From Siccirubricoccus sp. G192 (GTDB taxonomy: Bacteria > Pseudomonadota > Alphaproteobacteria > Acetobacterales > Acetobacteraceae): DNA of 64,000 nt. The DNA lies in assembly GCF_019084075.1 (NCBI RefSeq), contig NZ_JAHREN010000001.1:2081501-2145500 (forward strand). Reading direction: 5' to 3'. A program made the position numbers and the translations under genes. Below the pieces are notes generated by a model. The model was not told where the DNA came from. It saw nothing but the letters and a program-made list of their open reading frames with translations, and ran no database searches. Below, piece after piece: positions 9,432 to 18,049 of this stretch. Every line of letters begins with the position of its first letter. The stretch's first letter is position 1.

Positions 9432-10628
9432 ATGCAATTCGATGTCGCCATCGTGGGTGCCGGCCCGGCCGGCCTCGCCTTCGCCCGCGCCCTGTCCGGC
9501 TGCGGCCTCCGCATCGCCCTGGTCGAGAAGGCCGGCGAGCGGGACCTGGCCGCGCCCGGCTTCGACGGGCGCGAGATCGCCCTGACCGGGCGCTCCGCCC
9601 GGCTGCTGCGGGAGATGGGGGCTTGGCAGCGCATCCCGGCGGCGGAGATCGCGCCGCTGCGCGAGGCGCGGGTGCTGAACGGCGCCTCCGGCTTCGCGCT
9701 GCGCTTCGCGCCCGAGGGCCGGCAGGGCGATGGCCTCGGCCACCTCGTCCCGAACCACCGCATCCGCCAGGCCCTGTTCGAGGCGGTGGCCGGGCTGCCG
9801 GACATCACCCTGCTGGCCGGCACCGCCGTGGCGGCGGTGGAGACGGGACCGGAGGCGGCGCAAGTGCGGCTGGCGGATGGGCGGGACCTCCGCGCGCATC
9901 TGGTCGTGGCGGCCGACACCCGCTTCTCGGAGACGCGGCGGCGCCAGGGAATTGGCGCCTCGATGCGGGATTTCGGCAAGGCGATGCTGGTCTGCCGCAT
10001 GGCGCATGAGGTGCCGCATGAGGGCATCGCCACCGAGTGGTTCGGCCATGGCCAGACCATTGCGATGCTGCCGTTGAATGGCGACCTCTCCTCCGCCGTC
10101 GTCACCCTGCCGACGCGCGAGACGGACCGGCTGCTGGCGCTGGCGCCGGAGGCTTTCGGCGCCGAGATCGCGCGCCGCTACGGCCACCGGCTGGGCGCGA
10201 TGCAACTGGTCGGCACCCGCCACGCCTATCCGCTGGTGGCGGTCTATGCACACCGCTTCGTGGCACGGCGCTTCGCACTGGTGGGGGATGCGGCGGTCGG
10301 TATGCATCCGGTTACGGCGCACGGCTTCAATTTCGGCCTCAGCGGCGCCGATACCCTGGCGCGCGAGATCCGTGCCGCCCTGGCACGCGGCCAGGACCCC
10401 GCCGATCCCGCCGCGCTGCAGCGCTATGAGCGCAGGCACCGTCGCGCGACCTGGCCGCTTTTCACCGCGACCAATGCCATCGCCGGACTCTACACGGATG
10501 AGCGGCTGCCGGCGCGGCTGCTGCGGCATGCGGCGCTGCGGCTCGGCGCCGCGCTGCCGCCGGTGCGGCGCCTGGTGACGGCCCGGCTGATGGAGGCGGG
10601 GCCGCCGTCCCTGCGCCTGGCGGGCTGA
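9432..10628 (+). CDS. ubiM: FAD-dependent ubiquinone-ring hydroxylase (UbiH/UbiM family)
   Basis: 398 residues of the class A flavoprotein monooxygenase fold. The N-terminal dinucleotide motif is VGAGPAGLAFA, and the second FAD motif is ALVGDAAVGMHPVTAHGFNFGL, read here in two parts (GDAAVGMHPVT and AHGFNFGL). That second motif resembles the UbiM group of ubiquinone hydroxylases, hence the tentative symbol; UbiH or UbiF are alternatives. It lies 71 bp after nrdJ on the same strand and may share its transcript. The 3' end overlaps the convergent ybaN reading frame by 139 bp. Confidence 0.75.
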   Translation: MQFDVAIVGAGPAGLAFARALSGCGLRIALVEKAGERDLAAPGFDGREIALTGRSARLLREMGAWQRIPAAEIAPLREARVLNGASGFALRFAPEGRQGDGLGHLVPNHRIRQALFEAVAGLPDITLLAGTAVAAVETGPEAAQVRLADGRDLRAHLVVAADTRFSETRRRQGIGASMRDFGKAMLVCRMAHEVPHEGIATEWFGHGQTIAMLPLNGDLSSAVVTLPTRETDRLLALAPEAFGAEIARRYGHRLGAMQLVGTRHAYPLVAVYAHRFVARRFALVGDAAVGMHPVTAHGFNFGLSGADTLAREIRAALARGQDPADPAALQRYERRHRRATWPLFTATNAIAGLYTDERLPARLLRHAALRLGAALPPVRRLVTARLMEAGPPSLRLAG

Positions 10629-10999
10629 AGCCCCGGCGCATCTGCGCTGACCGGGCGCGTGGCGATGAAGCCGCCGGCGCCCGCCATGCAGAGCGTCGCC
10701 CCGGTCAGCGCCAGCGGATCACCAACCATCAGCAGGAGAAAGCCCCAGCCGGCCAGCAGCAGCACCAGCGCCCGCGCCCTGGTGCCGCGCGAAAGCTCGC
10801 CCCGTTCCTGCCAGGCCCGCAGCGCCGGGCCGAAGCGGCGGTTCCGCCGCAGCCGCTCCGCCAGGGCCGGCGAGGCGCGGGTGAAGGCCCAGAGCGCGAG
10901 CAGCAGGAAGGGCGTGGTCGGCAGCAGCGGCAGCACCAGGCCAAGCGCCGCCGCCGTCAGGCTGGCATGGCCGAGCACCAGCAGCGCCAGCCGCCGCAT
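10490..10999 (-). CDS. ybaN: YbaN/DUF454 family inner-membrane protein
   Basis: The first 110 or so residues match DUF454: three hydrophobic helices with LGLVLPLLPTTPFLLLAL and the charged loop RLRRNRRFGPALRAW. The family is small, about 120 residues, and has no settled function. Here the frame continues for some 50 extra arginine/serine-rich residues that run antisense to the end of the ubiM-like gene. That tail has no family support and is probably either dispensable or the result of a lost stop. The gene starts 6 bp after nnrS ends, so the two form an operon, and a respiratory or NO-related role is inferred from context only. Confidence 0.72.
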   Translation of the reverse strand: MRRLALLVLGHASLTAAALGLVLPLLPTTPFLLLALWAFTRASPALAERLRRNRRFGPALRAWQERGELSRGTRARALVLLLAGWGFLLLMVGDPLALTGATLCMAGAGGFIATRPVSADAPGLQPARRRDGGPASISRAVTRRRTGGSAAPSRSAACRSSRAGSRSSV

Positions 11000-11005
11000 C
11001 GCCGG

Positions 11006-12238
11006 TCAGCCCGGCTTCCCGTCCGCCCTGGCGCGGAGCAGGATCGGCGCATAGACCCAGAGGAACAGCAGGAAGGCCGCCACCAGCAGCGCCGCGGCCA
11101 GGACCAGCGGCAGCAGCCCCGGCACCAGGCTCGGCCCGAAGGCCCGCATCGGCGCGGCCAGCGCCAGCAGCACATAGGCCAGCACCGTCGGCGGCGCCGC
11201 CACCAGCGCATGGCCGGTATGGCCGAGGATCGCCCGCGTCATCACCGCCAGGATCATCATCGCCAGCGCCCCGGCGCCCTGCAGGTGCAGCCAGTGCATC
11301 GCCCAGGGCGCCCCCGCCAGCAGCCACACGGCCTTGGTGGCCAGCGCCAGCGGCACGAAGGCATAGGCCAGGTGCAGCACCCAGAGGATCGGCTGGTCCA
11401 GGGTCCGCAGCCCGTGCCAGCGCGACAGCCGCAGCGCCACCAGCACCGCTGCCACCCCGGCGACCACGCCCGCCACGGCGCCGCCCGGCGCCACCAGGTC
11501 CACCACCACCACGCCGAGCAGCGACAGGATCGCCGCACGATCCACCCCCGGCAGCGGCCGCGGCTCCGCCGGGCGGCCGGATTTGCGCAGCGCGTTCAGG
11601 GTGAAGGAGGGAATGATGCGGCCGCCGATCAATACGACCAGTGCCAGCGCCGTGTTGAGGGAGAGCAACTGGCCGAAGCCCCAGGTCTCGGCCGCCCACC
11701 AGCCGGCGGCCTCGCCCAACATCAGCAGGTCGCCGGCCCAGAAGACCAGCACCAGCACCGGCGGGCCGAAGAGCCGGGCGCTGCGCGCCTTCACCAGGGC
11801 CGGCAGCACCAGCAGCACCAGCGCCGGCAGGAAGGCGAGGGCGATCGGCGCCGCCACCCCCGCCGGCAGGGGCGAGCCCGGCAGCAGCGCCAGCCGGCCG
11901 GCGAGGTAGATGGAGAACAGCCCGACCAGCGGCGCCCCGGCATAACCGCGCCGCCCCGTCCAGTTCGGCACCGCGGTCAGCACGAAGCCGCCGAGCGCCG
12001 CGGCCACGAAGCCGGCCAGCATCTCATGCGCATGCCAGCGCAGCATCGGCAGCGGCCCCTCCGGCACCGGCAGCCCGGCCAATGCCGCGACCCAGAGCGC
12101 CACGCCGAGCGGCGCCCAGAGGCCGGCCATCAGGAAGAAGGGGCGGAAGCCATAGGCGAAGAGCGCGAAGCCGCGTCCCGTCGAGGCCTGGCTGGGAAGG
12201 TGGGGCCGCGTGGCGGACCCGGCGGGTGCGGTGCTCAT
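11006..12238 (-). CDS. nnrS: NnrS family haem-copper membrane protein
   Basis: 410 residues, about twelve hydrophobic segments. NnrS proteins bind haem and copper and protect against nitrosative stress, mainly by limiting iron-dinitrosyl formation. Family features are FALFAYGFRPFFLMAGLWA at the N-terminus and the metal-binding WHAHEMLAGF around residue 60, followed by histidine-containing helices such as HWLHLQ. Start chosen at ATG 12238 (MSTAPAGSATRPH): a GGAGG ribosome site lies 5 bp upstream, inside the end of a small upstream frame. The divergent 12.2-12.7 kb region carries an NnrR-type site. Confidence 0.9.
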   Translation of the reverse strand: MSTAPAGSATRPHLPSQASTGRGFALFAYGFRPFFLMAGLWAPLGVALWVAALAGLPVPEGPLPMLRWHAHEMLAGFVAAALGGFVLTAVPNWTGRRGYAGAPLVGLFSIYLAGRLALLPGSPLPAGVAAPIALAFLPALVLLVLPALVKARSARLFGPPVLVLVFWAGDLLMLGEAAGWWAAETWGFGQLLSLNTALALVVLIGGRIIPSFTLNALRKSGRPAEPRPLPGVDRAAILSLLGVVVVDLVAPGGAVAGVVAGVAAVLVALRLSRWHGLRTLDQPILWVLHLAYAFVPLALATKAVWLLAGAPWAMHWLHLQGAGALAMMILAVMTRAILGHTGHALVAAPPTVLAYVLLALAAPMRAFGPSLVPGLLPLVLAAALLVAAFLLFLWVYAPILLRARADGKPG

Positions 12239-12239
12239 C

Positions 12240-12359
12240 TCAGCCTCCGATCTCGCGGAACATCTGCTCGAAACGCTCCCGTACCCCGGTGGATTGGCGG
12301 GCGGTGCGCAGCAGCGCCGGCTTGCATACCATGGCACCGGCTTCGCCGCGGTCGGGCAT
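12240..12359 (-). CDS. Possible 39-residue leader protein coupled to nnrS
   Basis: An open frame of 39 codons starts ATG CCC GAC and ends in the stop of GGAGGCTGAGATGAGC, so the nnrS start codon follows its TGA after one base and the nnrS ribosome site lies inside it. The C-terminal part (KPALLRTARQSTGVRERF, then EQMFREIGG) has natural-looking composition and a predicted amphipathic helix. I do not recognise a family. It may be a coupled leader peptide, the end of a longer protein disrupted upstream, or chance. Confidence 0.35.
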   Translation of the reverse strand: MPDRGEAGAMVCKPALLRTARQSTGVRERFEQMFREIGG

Positions 12360-12503
12360 GTGGATCCAGCAGGGCGGCGGTCGGCGCGAGGCCGGCCAGG
12401 CCGTTGCTCGGCAGTCTCATGTCAGTCTCCGTCCCACGCCCCGGATGCGTCCCGTCCCGGATGGCGCGGTGGGTGGACCCTATGGGCGCTGCGCTGCGCG
12501 GTC

Positions 12504-12519
12504 CTTGTCCCCCGACAAG
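12504..12519. promoter_or_regulatory. FNR/NnrR-type box CTTGTC-N4-GACAAG
   Basis: A perfect dyad, CTTGTC (12504-12509), CCCC, GACAAG (12514-12519). TTG-N8-CAA is the general half-site geometry of Crp/Fnr-family sites, and TTGTC-N4-GACAA fits the NnrR/DNR variants that answer to NO. It lies 157 bp before the DUF1858 gene on one side and 145-266 bp before the small frame and nnrS on the other; a Crp/Fnr regulator gene is 0.45 kb away. Apart from this site I see nothing coding in the 316-bp gap 12360-12675. Confidence 0.55.
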
Positions 12520-12675
12520 CTGCATCACGTCCCGGCGCGGACCGCACCGCTGGCGGTTCGCCGACGAGGATGGCAGGCGATCTCCGCGCCAGGGCCCGGG
12601 GAGTTGGCGGCGGACAAGGACGCGTTCCCGCCGCCGCGGCACTCTCCCGCGACCGCTCCGTGGGATTCGAAGGCC

Positions 12676-12897
12676 ATGCGTGAGAAACCCATCACCCTGG
12701 ACATGCCGGTCGAGGAGGTGATGCGCTACTTCCCCGGCACGATCGGCGTGTTCCTGCGCCATCGGATGCATTGCGTCGGCTGCGCCATCGGCCCTTTCCA
12801 CAGCGTCGCCGATGCGGCGCATGAATACCAACTGGTCGCCGCCAGCCTGCTCGAGGAGCTGCGGGAGGCCTCCGGCCGGCCGCCGGCTGATGGTTAG
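12676..12897 (+). CDS. DUF1858 redox-disulfide protein (hybrid-cluster-protein-associated type)
   Basis: 73 residues. Opening ITLDMPVEEVMRYFPGTIGV is typical of DUF1858, and the pair in HCVGCAIG is the conserved CxxC of the 'hybrid cluster protein-associated redox disulfide' group. Such proteins often sit beside hybrid-cluster, RIC or nitrate/nitrite genes, and a redox partner role is inferred. The start ATG at 12676 precedes MREKPITL. The TAG stop codon is the first three bases of a 51-bp hairpin repeat. An NnrR-type dyad lies upstream, which supports membership of the NO regulon. Confidence 0.75.
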   Translation: MREKPITLDMPVEEVMRYFPGTIGVFLRHRMHCVGCAIGPFHSVADAAHEYQLVAASLLEELREASGRPPADG

Positions 12898-12945
12898 AGC
12901 AGATTCACGCTCTCGGACGTTCACGTCCGTCCGCGGTCTGCTCTA
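12895..12945. repeat. REP-like intergenic hairpin, copy 1 (contains a stop codon)
   Basis: Outer arms TAGAGCAGA (12895-12903) and TCTGCTCTA (12937-12945) pair perfectly; an inner stem CGGACG-TTCA-CGTCCG (12914-12929) caps it. The first three bases are the TAG stop of the DUF1858 gene. It shares GATTCACGCT-TCGG and a terminal GCTCTA with a second element at 32494-32546. It lies between convergent genes and may also stop transcription. Confidence 0.7.
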
Positions 12946-12963
12946 GCCTGGAAGACCGCGATG

Positions 12964-13695
12964 CTAGCCCTCGGCGATCCGCACCAGCGCATGCGGGTCC
13001 TGCACCACGATGCGCATCCGCCCGCCGGCCAGGATGCCGGCCTGTTCCCAGCCGCTCAGGATGCGGCTTGCGGTATGGAGCGTGGTGCCGGCCATCTCGG
13101 CCAGGTCCTGCCGCGCCACGGGGAAGTCGATGCGCACCGCGCCGCCTTCCTCCCGCACGCCCGATTGCCGCACCAGCCGCAGCAGCGCCAGGGCGAGCCG
13201 CCGCTCCACCCGCTCCGTGGCCGCCTCGCGCAGCCGGGCATGCACCTCCTGGCTGCGGCCGCCAAGGACGCGCATGGCATTGACGACGAGGGTCGGATAC
13301 CGGCGCTGCATCTCCTGCAGCACCGGTCCTTCCCAGGACAGCACCACGCAATCCACCACCGCCGCGACGGTCGCCGGATAGACCTGGCCTGGCCCGAGCA
13401 GCGCGAAGACGCCGGCCAGGTCATTGGGCCCGACGAAGCGCACCACGATCTGCTGCCCATCCGCGCCCGCCTGCACCACCTTGAGGCGGCCCTGCAGCAC
13501 TACATGCAGCGCGGTCGCGGGCGCCGCCTGCTCGAACAGGGCCGCATCCTTCAGCACCCGGTGCGTGCGTCCGGCCTGGACCACATCGGCCAGCGCGGCG
13601 CGGTCGAGATCCGCGAAGAGGGGCACGGCCTGCAGGGCGGTGGGGTCGAGCCGCCCGCCCGGCGCGGACGAAGGCTCTGTCGGGGTCGTGGGCAT
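12964..13695 (-). CDS. Crp/Fnr family transcriptional regulator (NnrR/DNR-like)
   Basis: 243 residues: N-terminal cyclic-nucleotide-binding-like beta barrel (LFADLDRAALADVV to WEGPVLQEM), a long dimer helix, and a C-terminal winged HTH with QDLAEMAGTTLHTASRIL as recognition part. There is no N-terminal cysteine cluster, so it is not an oxygen-sensing FNR; haem-type NO sensors of the DNR/NnrR group look like this. Start MPTTPTEPS at 13695 is chosen because the domain begins soon after and earlier in-frame codons run into low-complexity sequence. Its proximity to nnrS, RIC and the TTGTC-N4-GACAA dyad suggests it controls the NO genes. Confidence 0.82.
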   Translation of the reverse strand: MPTTPTEPSSAPGGRLDPTALQAVPLFADLDRAALADVVQAGRTHRVLKDAALFEQAAPATALHVVLQGRLKVVQAGADGQQIVVRFVGPNDLAGVFALLGPGQVYPATVAAVVDCVVLSWEGPVLQEMQRRYPTLVVNAMRVLGGRSQEVHARLREAATERVERRLALALLRLVRQSGVREEGGAVRIDFPVARQDLAEMAGTTLHTASRILSGWEQAGILAGGRMRIVVQDPHALVRIAEG

Positions 13696-14165
13696 GCTGG
13701 CCTCACCTGGGGGTGGCATCCCTGCAATGCAGCGGCGGCCGGGCGCGGAAGTCCTAGGGCGGGAGCATGGCAGCCGCAAGGCAGCGGAGCACCCGGAGCC
13801 GGGCCGCGCCGGGGCTTGGCCGGTTCCCGTTGCGCAACAGCGCCGCAGGGAGCAGGAGAAAGGTGGCGATCATGTCCCTAGGGGGTGCCGGGAAACCCGC
13901 GTGGATTGCCGCGCCCTGGCCCGCTCAAGTAAAGTTTTGCGGCCAATCTCAATAAATGACGGCGATCTGAACAAGGGTTGTCGCATTCGATGATTAATAT
14001 CCTCTTTATCGAGCCTGATCTGGTTGGGCGGGACGCGATTGCCGAGGTGCCAAGCGGAAGCGCGCATGGCCCCCGACGCCGAAGGTGGCGTCGCGACCGC
14101 TCAGGGAAAATTAACGCGAAGCGGTGAATTCCGTTGCGCGGCGGATGCAATGCAGGGAGGTGCCG
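13696..14165. other. 470-bp intergenic region with A/T-rich pocket
   Basis: No convincing gene. Bases 13925-14010 are clearly richer in A/T than the surroundings. A 45-codon frame at 13990-14127 (+) starts MINILFIEPDLVGRDAI, resembling the first strand and acidic pocket of a response regulator, then degenerates into arginine-rich sequence, so it may be a remnant. CGACGCC/GGCGTCG form a short hairpin near 14077-14096. GTTGCGCAAC, a perfect 10-bp palindrome, lies near 13830 upstream of the Crp/Fnr gene. Confidence 0.4.
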
Positions 14166-14627
14166 GTGCTGGCTCGCCTCGATGATTTCTTGATGAACCG
14201 CGTGTTCCAGCCTGCGGCGAATGCCATGGCCGGCGCCATGACGCCTGCCGAGGCGGCGCGTTTCTGCATGACCGGGGCGATGGTCTTCGTGCTGGGCCGG
14301 ATGCTGATCGCGGCCACGGAGGCGCTGCCGGACTGGACCGTGCTGCTCGATTTCCTGGCGCTCTGGGCCGGGATGGCGCTGCTGCAGGGGCTGGCGATGA
14401 TACCGGACACACGGTCCAACCCGCTGAGGGACCAGTTCAGCCTGGCACGTCCCATCCTGGCCGCGACCGCCATCGCCATCCTGCTGCTGGGGGCGCCGAC
14501 CCTGAAGGCCAGCTTCGGCTCCATGCAGGTCGCGCTCTGGTGCATGACGCTCTATTTCGCCTCCTGCGAACCGCCGGCGCGTATCCGCACGCGGGAGGGC
14601 ATGAAGGGCCCCATGCGGGTGCTGTAG
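14166..14627 (+). CDS. Hypothetical small membrane protein
   Basis: Not recognised. 153 residues with three to four hydrophobic segments (GAMVFVLGRMLIAA, LLDFLALWAGMALLQGLAMI, ILAATAIAILLLGAP, VALWCMTLYFAS) separated by short polar turns. I prefer the GTG at 14166, which has GGGAGG five bases upstream, over the more distant GTG at 14124 that lacks a ribosome site. It is transcribed away from the NO island and converges with the MFS gene, whose end is 10 bp away. Nothing in the context points to a function. Confidence 0.6.
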   Translation: MLARLDDFLMNRVFQPAANAMAGAMTPAEAARFCMTGAMVFVLGRMLIAATEALPDWTVLLDFLALWAGMALLQGLAMIPDTRSNPLRDQFSLARPILAATAIAILLLGAPTLKASFGSMQVALWCMTLYFASCEPPARIRTREGMKGPMRVL

Positions 14628-14636
14628 GTCCCCGGC

Positions 14637-15863
14637 CTATTCCCCGGCCTGCGGCACCGCCTGGCGCGGGCTCCGGCGGCCGTCGAGCAGCGCCACCGCC
14701 ACGGTCAGCAGCATGAACCCCACCACCGTGGCGAAGACCAGCTGCGGCGCGCCCCGGTCCATCAGCCAGCCATAGAGCATCGGCCCCACCGTGCCGCCGA
14801 TGTTGAAACCCGTGGTGACGATGCCGAAGACCCGGCCGACCGCCCCGGGCGGCGCCGCGGCGCGCACCAGCATGTCGCGGGAGGGCATGATCATGCCCGC
14901 CAGGAAGCCGGCCAGCCCCATCACCAGCACCAGCGGCGCCGGCGGCATCGGCACCAGCCCCACCAGCAGGATCAGCCCCGCCGTCATGCCGAAGCCGAGC
15001 GCCGCCACTTCGCCATGCCGCCGGGTGCGATCGGCGATCACGCCCCCGGCCAGCACGCCGAAGGCGCTGGCCAGCAGGAAGGCGGTGAGCGCCACATTGG
15101 CGGCGGCGAAGGAGACGCCATAGCCCTCCACCAGCGCCACGACCGAGAAGCTCTGGATGCCGCCGGTCGAGAGGTTGAGCAGGGTGAAGAACAGCGTCAG
15201 CATGATGACCGCCGGCGTCAGCACCGAAGCCGTGGCGCCCGCCGCCGTGGACGCCTCGGCGGCCCGGCGCGGTGCCGGGCGCGCCTCGGCCGGCGCGGCG
15301 AGGACCAGCGGGACCGCCGCCAGCAGCCCGGCCAGCCCCGCCACCACCAGCGCCGCCGAAATCCCGGCCAGCATCGCCACGCCCAGCATCACCGCCGGCG
15401 CGATGGCGCCGCCGAGGAAGCCCGCGAAGGTATGGATGGAGAAGGCCCGGCCGATCCGCGCCTCGCTGATGCCGCGCGACAGCATTTCGTAATCCGCCGG
15501 GTGGTAGACGCTGTTGGCGATGCCGAGCAGCGCCGCCGCGGCCAGCAGCCAGGGATAGCTGGCAAAGCCCGCCAGCAGCCCGAAGGCCACCGCCGCCAGG
15601 CAGAGCCCGCCCACCAGCACCGGGCGGGAGCCGAAGCGGTCCACCGCATAGCCCATCGGCGTCTGCGCCACGCCGGAGACGACGTTGAACACCGTCAGCG
15701 CCAGGCCAAGCTCGACGAAACCCACCCCCAGCCAGTCCCGCAGCAGCGGAAACAGCGGCGGCAGGGCCAATTGGTGCAGGTGGCTGACCAGATGCGCCCC
15801 GGAGACCAGGATCAGGGTCCGCAATTCGGCCGGTGTCCAGGCGCGTGCGCCGTCCTGCGGCAT
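14637..15863 (-). CDS. MFS transporter (fosmidomycin-resistance-like)
   Basis: 408 residues with twelve hydrophobic segments and a central hydrophilic loop rich in Ala/Arg. The start is the ATG at 15863 ([14 protein letters not shown]). Family-typical signatures are [17 protein letters not shown] after TM2 (the MFS loop motif), [13 protein letters not shown], as seen in the Fsr-type group, and [21 protein letters not shown] in the C-terminal half. Substrate unknown; Fsr-like proteins export small acidic drugs or metabolites. It is monocistronic between a convergent membrane gene and the divergent leuCDB operon. Confidence 0.78.
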   Translation of the reverse strand: MPQDGARAWTPAELRTLILVSGAHLVSHLHQLALPPLFPLLRDWLGVGFVELGLALTVFNVVSGVAQTPMGYAVDRFGSRPVLVGGLCLAAVAFGLLAGFASYPWLLAAAALLGIANSVYHPADYEMLSRGISEARIGRAFSIHTFAGFLGGAIAPAVMLGVAMLAGISAALVVAGLAGLLAAVPLVLAAPAEARPAPRRAAEASTAAGATASVLTPAVIMLTLFFTLLNLSTGGIQSFSVVALVEGYGVSFAAANVALTAFLLASAFGVLAGGVIADRTRRHGEVAALGFGMTAGLILLVGLVPMPPAPLVLVMGLAGFLAGMIMPSRDMLVRAAAPPGAVGRVFGIVTTGFNIGGTVGPMLYGWLMDRGAPQLVFATVVGFMLLTVAVALLDGRRSPRQAVPQAGE

Positions 15864-16013
15864 GCGTGGCGTCCTCTCCCAGGGGCAGGGGCCGCGGCTC
15901 CGGCCTTCCCGCCATGGTCGCGCCGATTCGGCTTGCGGGGGAAGCACGCCCTGGACCTCCGCCCGCCCCGGCCGCAGGATCATGGCAAGAGACATGTTTG
16001 AGGGGAGGGCGCC

Positions 16014-17444
16014 ATGGCCGGCACCGCTGAGCCGCCGCGCACAATGTTCGAGAAGATCTGGTCCCGCCACCAGGTGCTGGAGCGCGAGGACGGCCAGACC
16101 CTGCTCTATGTGGATCGGCACCTGCTGCATGACGGCGGCGCCACCGCCTTCGACATGCTGCGCAAGCGTGGGCTGAAGCCCCGCGCGCCCGAGCGGGTCT
16201 TCGCCACGCCCGACCATTACGTGGCCACCGACAGCCGCAGGCTGGAGGAGATCCAGGACCCCCGCCACCGCGAGATGGTGGAGAAGCTGGCCCGCAACAC
16301 CGCCGAGCATGGCATCCGTATGTTCGGCCTAGGCGGGCCGGACCAGGGGATCGTGCATGTGGTGGGTCCGGAGACCGGGCTCTCCCAGCCCGGTCTGCTG
16401 ATGGTCTGCGGCGACAGCCATACCTCGACCCATGGCGCGCTGGGGGCGCTGGCCTTCGGCATCGGCAGCACGGAAGTCGCGCATGTGCTGGCGACGCAAT
16501 CACTCTGGCAGCGCAAGCCCAGGACCATGCGGATCAGCGTGGAGGGCCAGCTTGGCGAGGGGGTGACGGCGAAGGACGTGATCCTGGCCATCATCGCCGA
16601 GATCGGCGCCGCCGGCGCCACCGGCCATGTGATCGAATATGCCGGCAGCGCCATCCGCGGGCTTTCGATGGAGGGACGGCTGACGCTCTGCAACATGTCG
16701 ATCGAGGCCGGGGGCCGCGCCGGCATGGTGGCGCCGGACGAGATCACCTATGCCTATATGCAGGGCCGCGAATACGCCCCCAAGGGCGCCGCCTGGGAGG
16801 CCGCGCTGGAGCGCTGGCGGGCCCTGCCGAGCGACCCCGGCGCCGTCTTCGACCGGGAAGTCACGCTGGACGCCGCCGCGATCGCCCCCATGGTCACCTG
16901 GGGCAACAGCCCGGAGGATGCACTGCCCATCAATGGCCGCATCCCGAGCCCCGAGGACGCGCCGGATGCCGAGCGGCGCGAGGTGGTGAGCCGCATGCTG
17001 GACTATATGGGCCTTACCCCCGGCACGCCGCTGGACGAGGTTCCGGTGGAGCGGGTCTTCATCGGCAGTTGCACCAATAGCCGGATCGAGGATCTCCGCA
17101 GCGCCGCCGCCGTGGCGCGCGGCCGCCAGGTCGCGGCGGGCGTGCGCGCCTGGGTGGTGCCGGGGAGCGAACCCGTGAAGCGCCAGGCCGAGGCGGAGGG
17201 GCTGCACGAGGTCTTCCGTGCTGCCGGCTTCGAATGGCGGGAGCCGGGCTGCTCCATGTGCCTCGGCACCAATGGCGATATCGCGGCGCCGGGGGTGCGC
17301 GTCGCCTCCACCTCCAACCGCAATTTCATGGGGCGGCAGGGGCCGGGGGCGCGGACGCATCTGCTGAGCCCCGCCATGGCCGCCGCCGCCGCCGTCACCG
17401 GTCGCTTCACCGATGTCCGCCGCCTGATGCGGGGAGACGCCTGA
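16014..17444 (+). CDS. leuC: 3-Isopropylmalate dehydratase large subunit
   Basis: 476 residues, the normal length. With LeuD it isomerises 2- to 3-isopropylmalate in leucine synthesis. The aconitase-fold [4Fe-4S] ligands are in IGSCTNSR and GCSMCLGTN; the substrate loops [13 protein letters not shown] and [13 protein letters not shown] are present. A GAGGGGAGGG ribosome site precedes the ATG. Its stop TGA shares its A with the leuD start, so translation is coupled. Because the operon ends in a Bug receptor gene rather than other leucine genes, a paralogue acting on a related hydroxy-tricarboxylate cannot be excluded. Confidence 0.92.
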   Translation: MAGTAEPPRTMFEKIWSRHQVLEREDGQTLLYVDRHLLHDGGATAFDMLRKRGLKPRAPERVFATPDHYVATDSRRLEEIQDPRHREMVEKLARNTAEHGIRMFGLGGPDQGIVHVVGPETGLSQPGLLMVCGDSHTSTHGALGALAFGIGSTEVAHVLATQSLWQRKPRTMRISVEGQLGEGVTAKDVILAIIAEIGAAGATGHVIEYAGSAIRGLSMEGRLTLCNMSIEAGGRAGMVAPDEITYAYMQGREYAPKGAAWEAALERWRALPSDPGAVFDREVTLDAAAIAPMVTWGNSPEDALPINGRIPSPEDAPDAERREVVSRMLDYMGLTPGTPLDEVPVERVFIGSCTNSRIEDLRSAAAVARGRQVAAGVRAWVVPGSEPVKRQAEAEGLHEVFRAAGFEWREPGCSMCLGTNGDIAAPGVRVASTSNRNFMGRQGPGARTHLLSPAMAAAAAVTGRFTDVRRLMRGDA

Positions 17445-18049
17445 TGGACCCCTTCCTGCATCTGGAAGCGGTGGCGGTGCCGCTGCCACGCCCGAATATC
17501 GACACCGACCAGATCATCCCGGCGCGCTTCCTCTCCCGCCCGCGCGAGATCGACCATGGGCAATTCCTGTTCCACGACGCCCGCCGCCTGCCCGGCAGCC
17601 CCGAGGAACGCCCGGATTTCCCGCTGAACCGCCCGGAATGGCGGGAGGCGAAGGTGGTGGTGGGCGGCCGCAATTTCGCCTGCGGCTCGTCCCGCGAAAG
17701 CGCGGTCTGGGCGCTGCATGATTACGGCGTGCGCTGCGCCATTGCGCCGAGTTTCGGTGACATCTTCTACAACAACAGCCTGAAGAACGGGCTGCTGCCC
17801 GTGGTGCTGCCGGCGGAGGCGGTGGCGGAGCTGACGGCGCAGTTGGAGGCGCGGCCCGGCGCCACCCTGCGGGTGGACCTGCCCGCCCAGACCGTGACCT
17901 TCCCGGATGGGCAGGTGCATGGCTTCGAGATCGACCCCTTCGCCAAGCACTGCCTGCTGGAAGGCGTGGACGAGCTTGGCTTCACCCTCACCTTCGAGGA
18001 GGATATCGCGGCCTTCGAGCGCCGCTACGGTAGGGAGAATACGCGATGA
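17444..18049 (+). CDS. leuD: 3-Isopropylmalate dehydratase small subunit
   Basis: 201 residues. It carries the swivelling domain that completes the LeuC active site. The hallmark [13 protein letters not shown] is near the N-terminus and [18 protein letters not shown] in the middle. The start is the ATG overlapping the leuC stop (TGATG), and the end overlaps leuB by four bases (ATGA), so leuC, leuD and leuB form one coupled unit. Confidence 0.93.
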   Translation: MDPFLHLEAVAVPLPRPNIDTDQIIPARFLSRPREIDHGQFLFHDARRLPGSPEERPDFPLNRPEWREAKVVVGGRNFACGSSRESAVWALHDYGVRCAIAPSFGDIFYNNSLKNGLLPVVLPAEAVAELTAQLEARPGATLRVDLPAQTVTFPDGQVHGFEIDPFAKHCLLEGVDELGFTLTFEEDIAAFERRYGRENTR

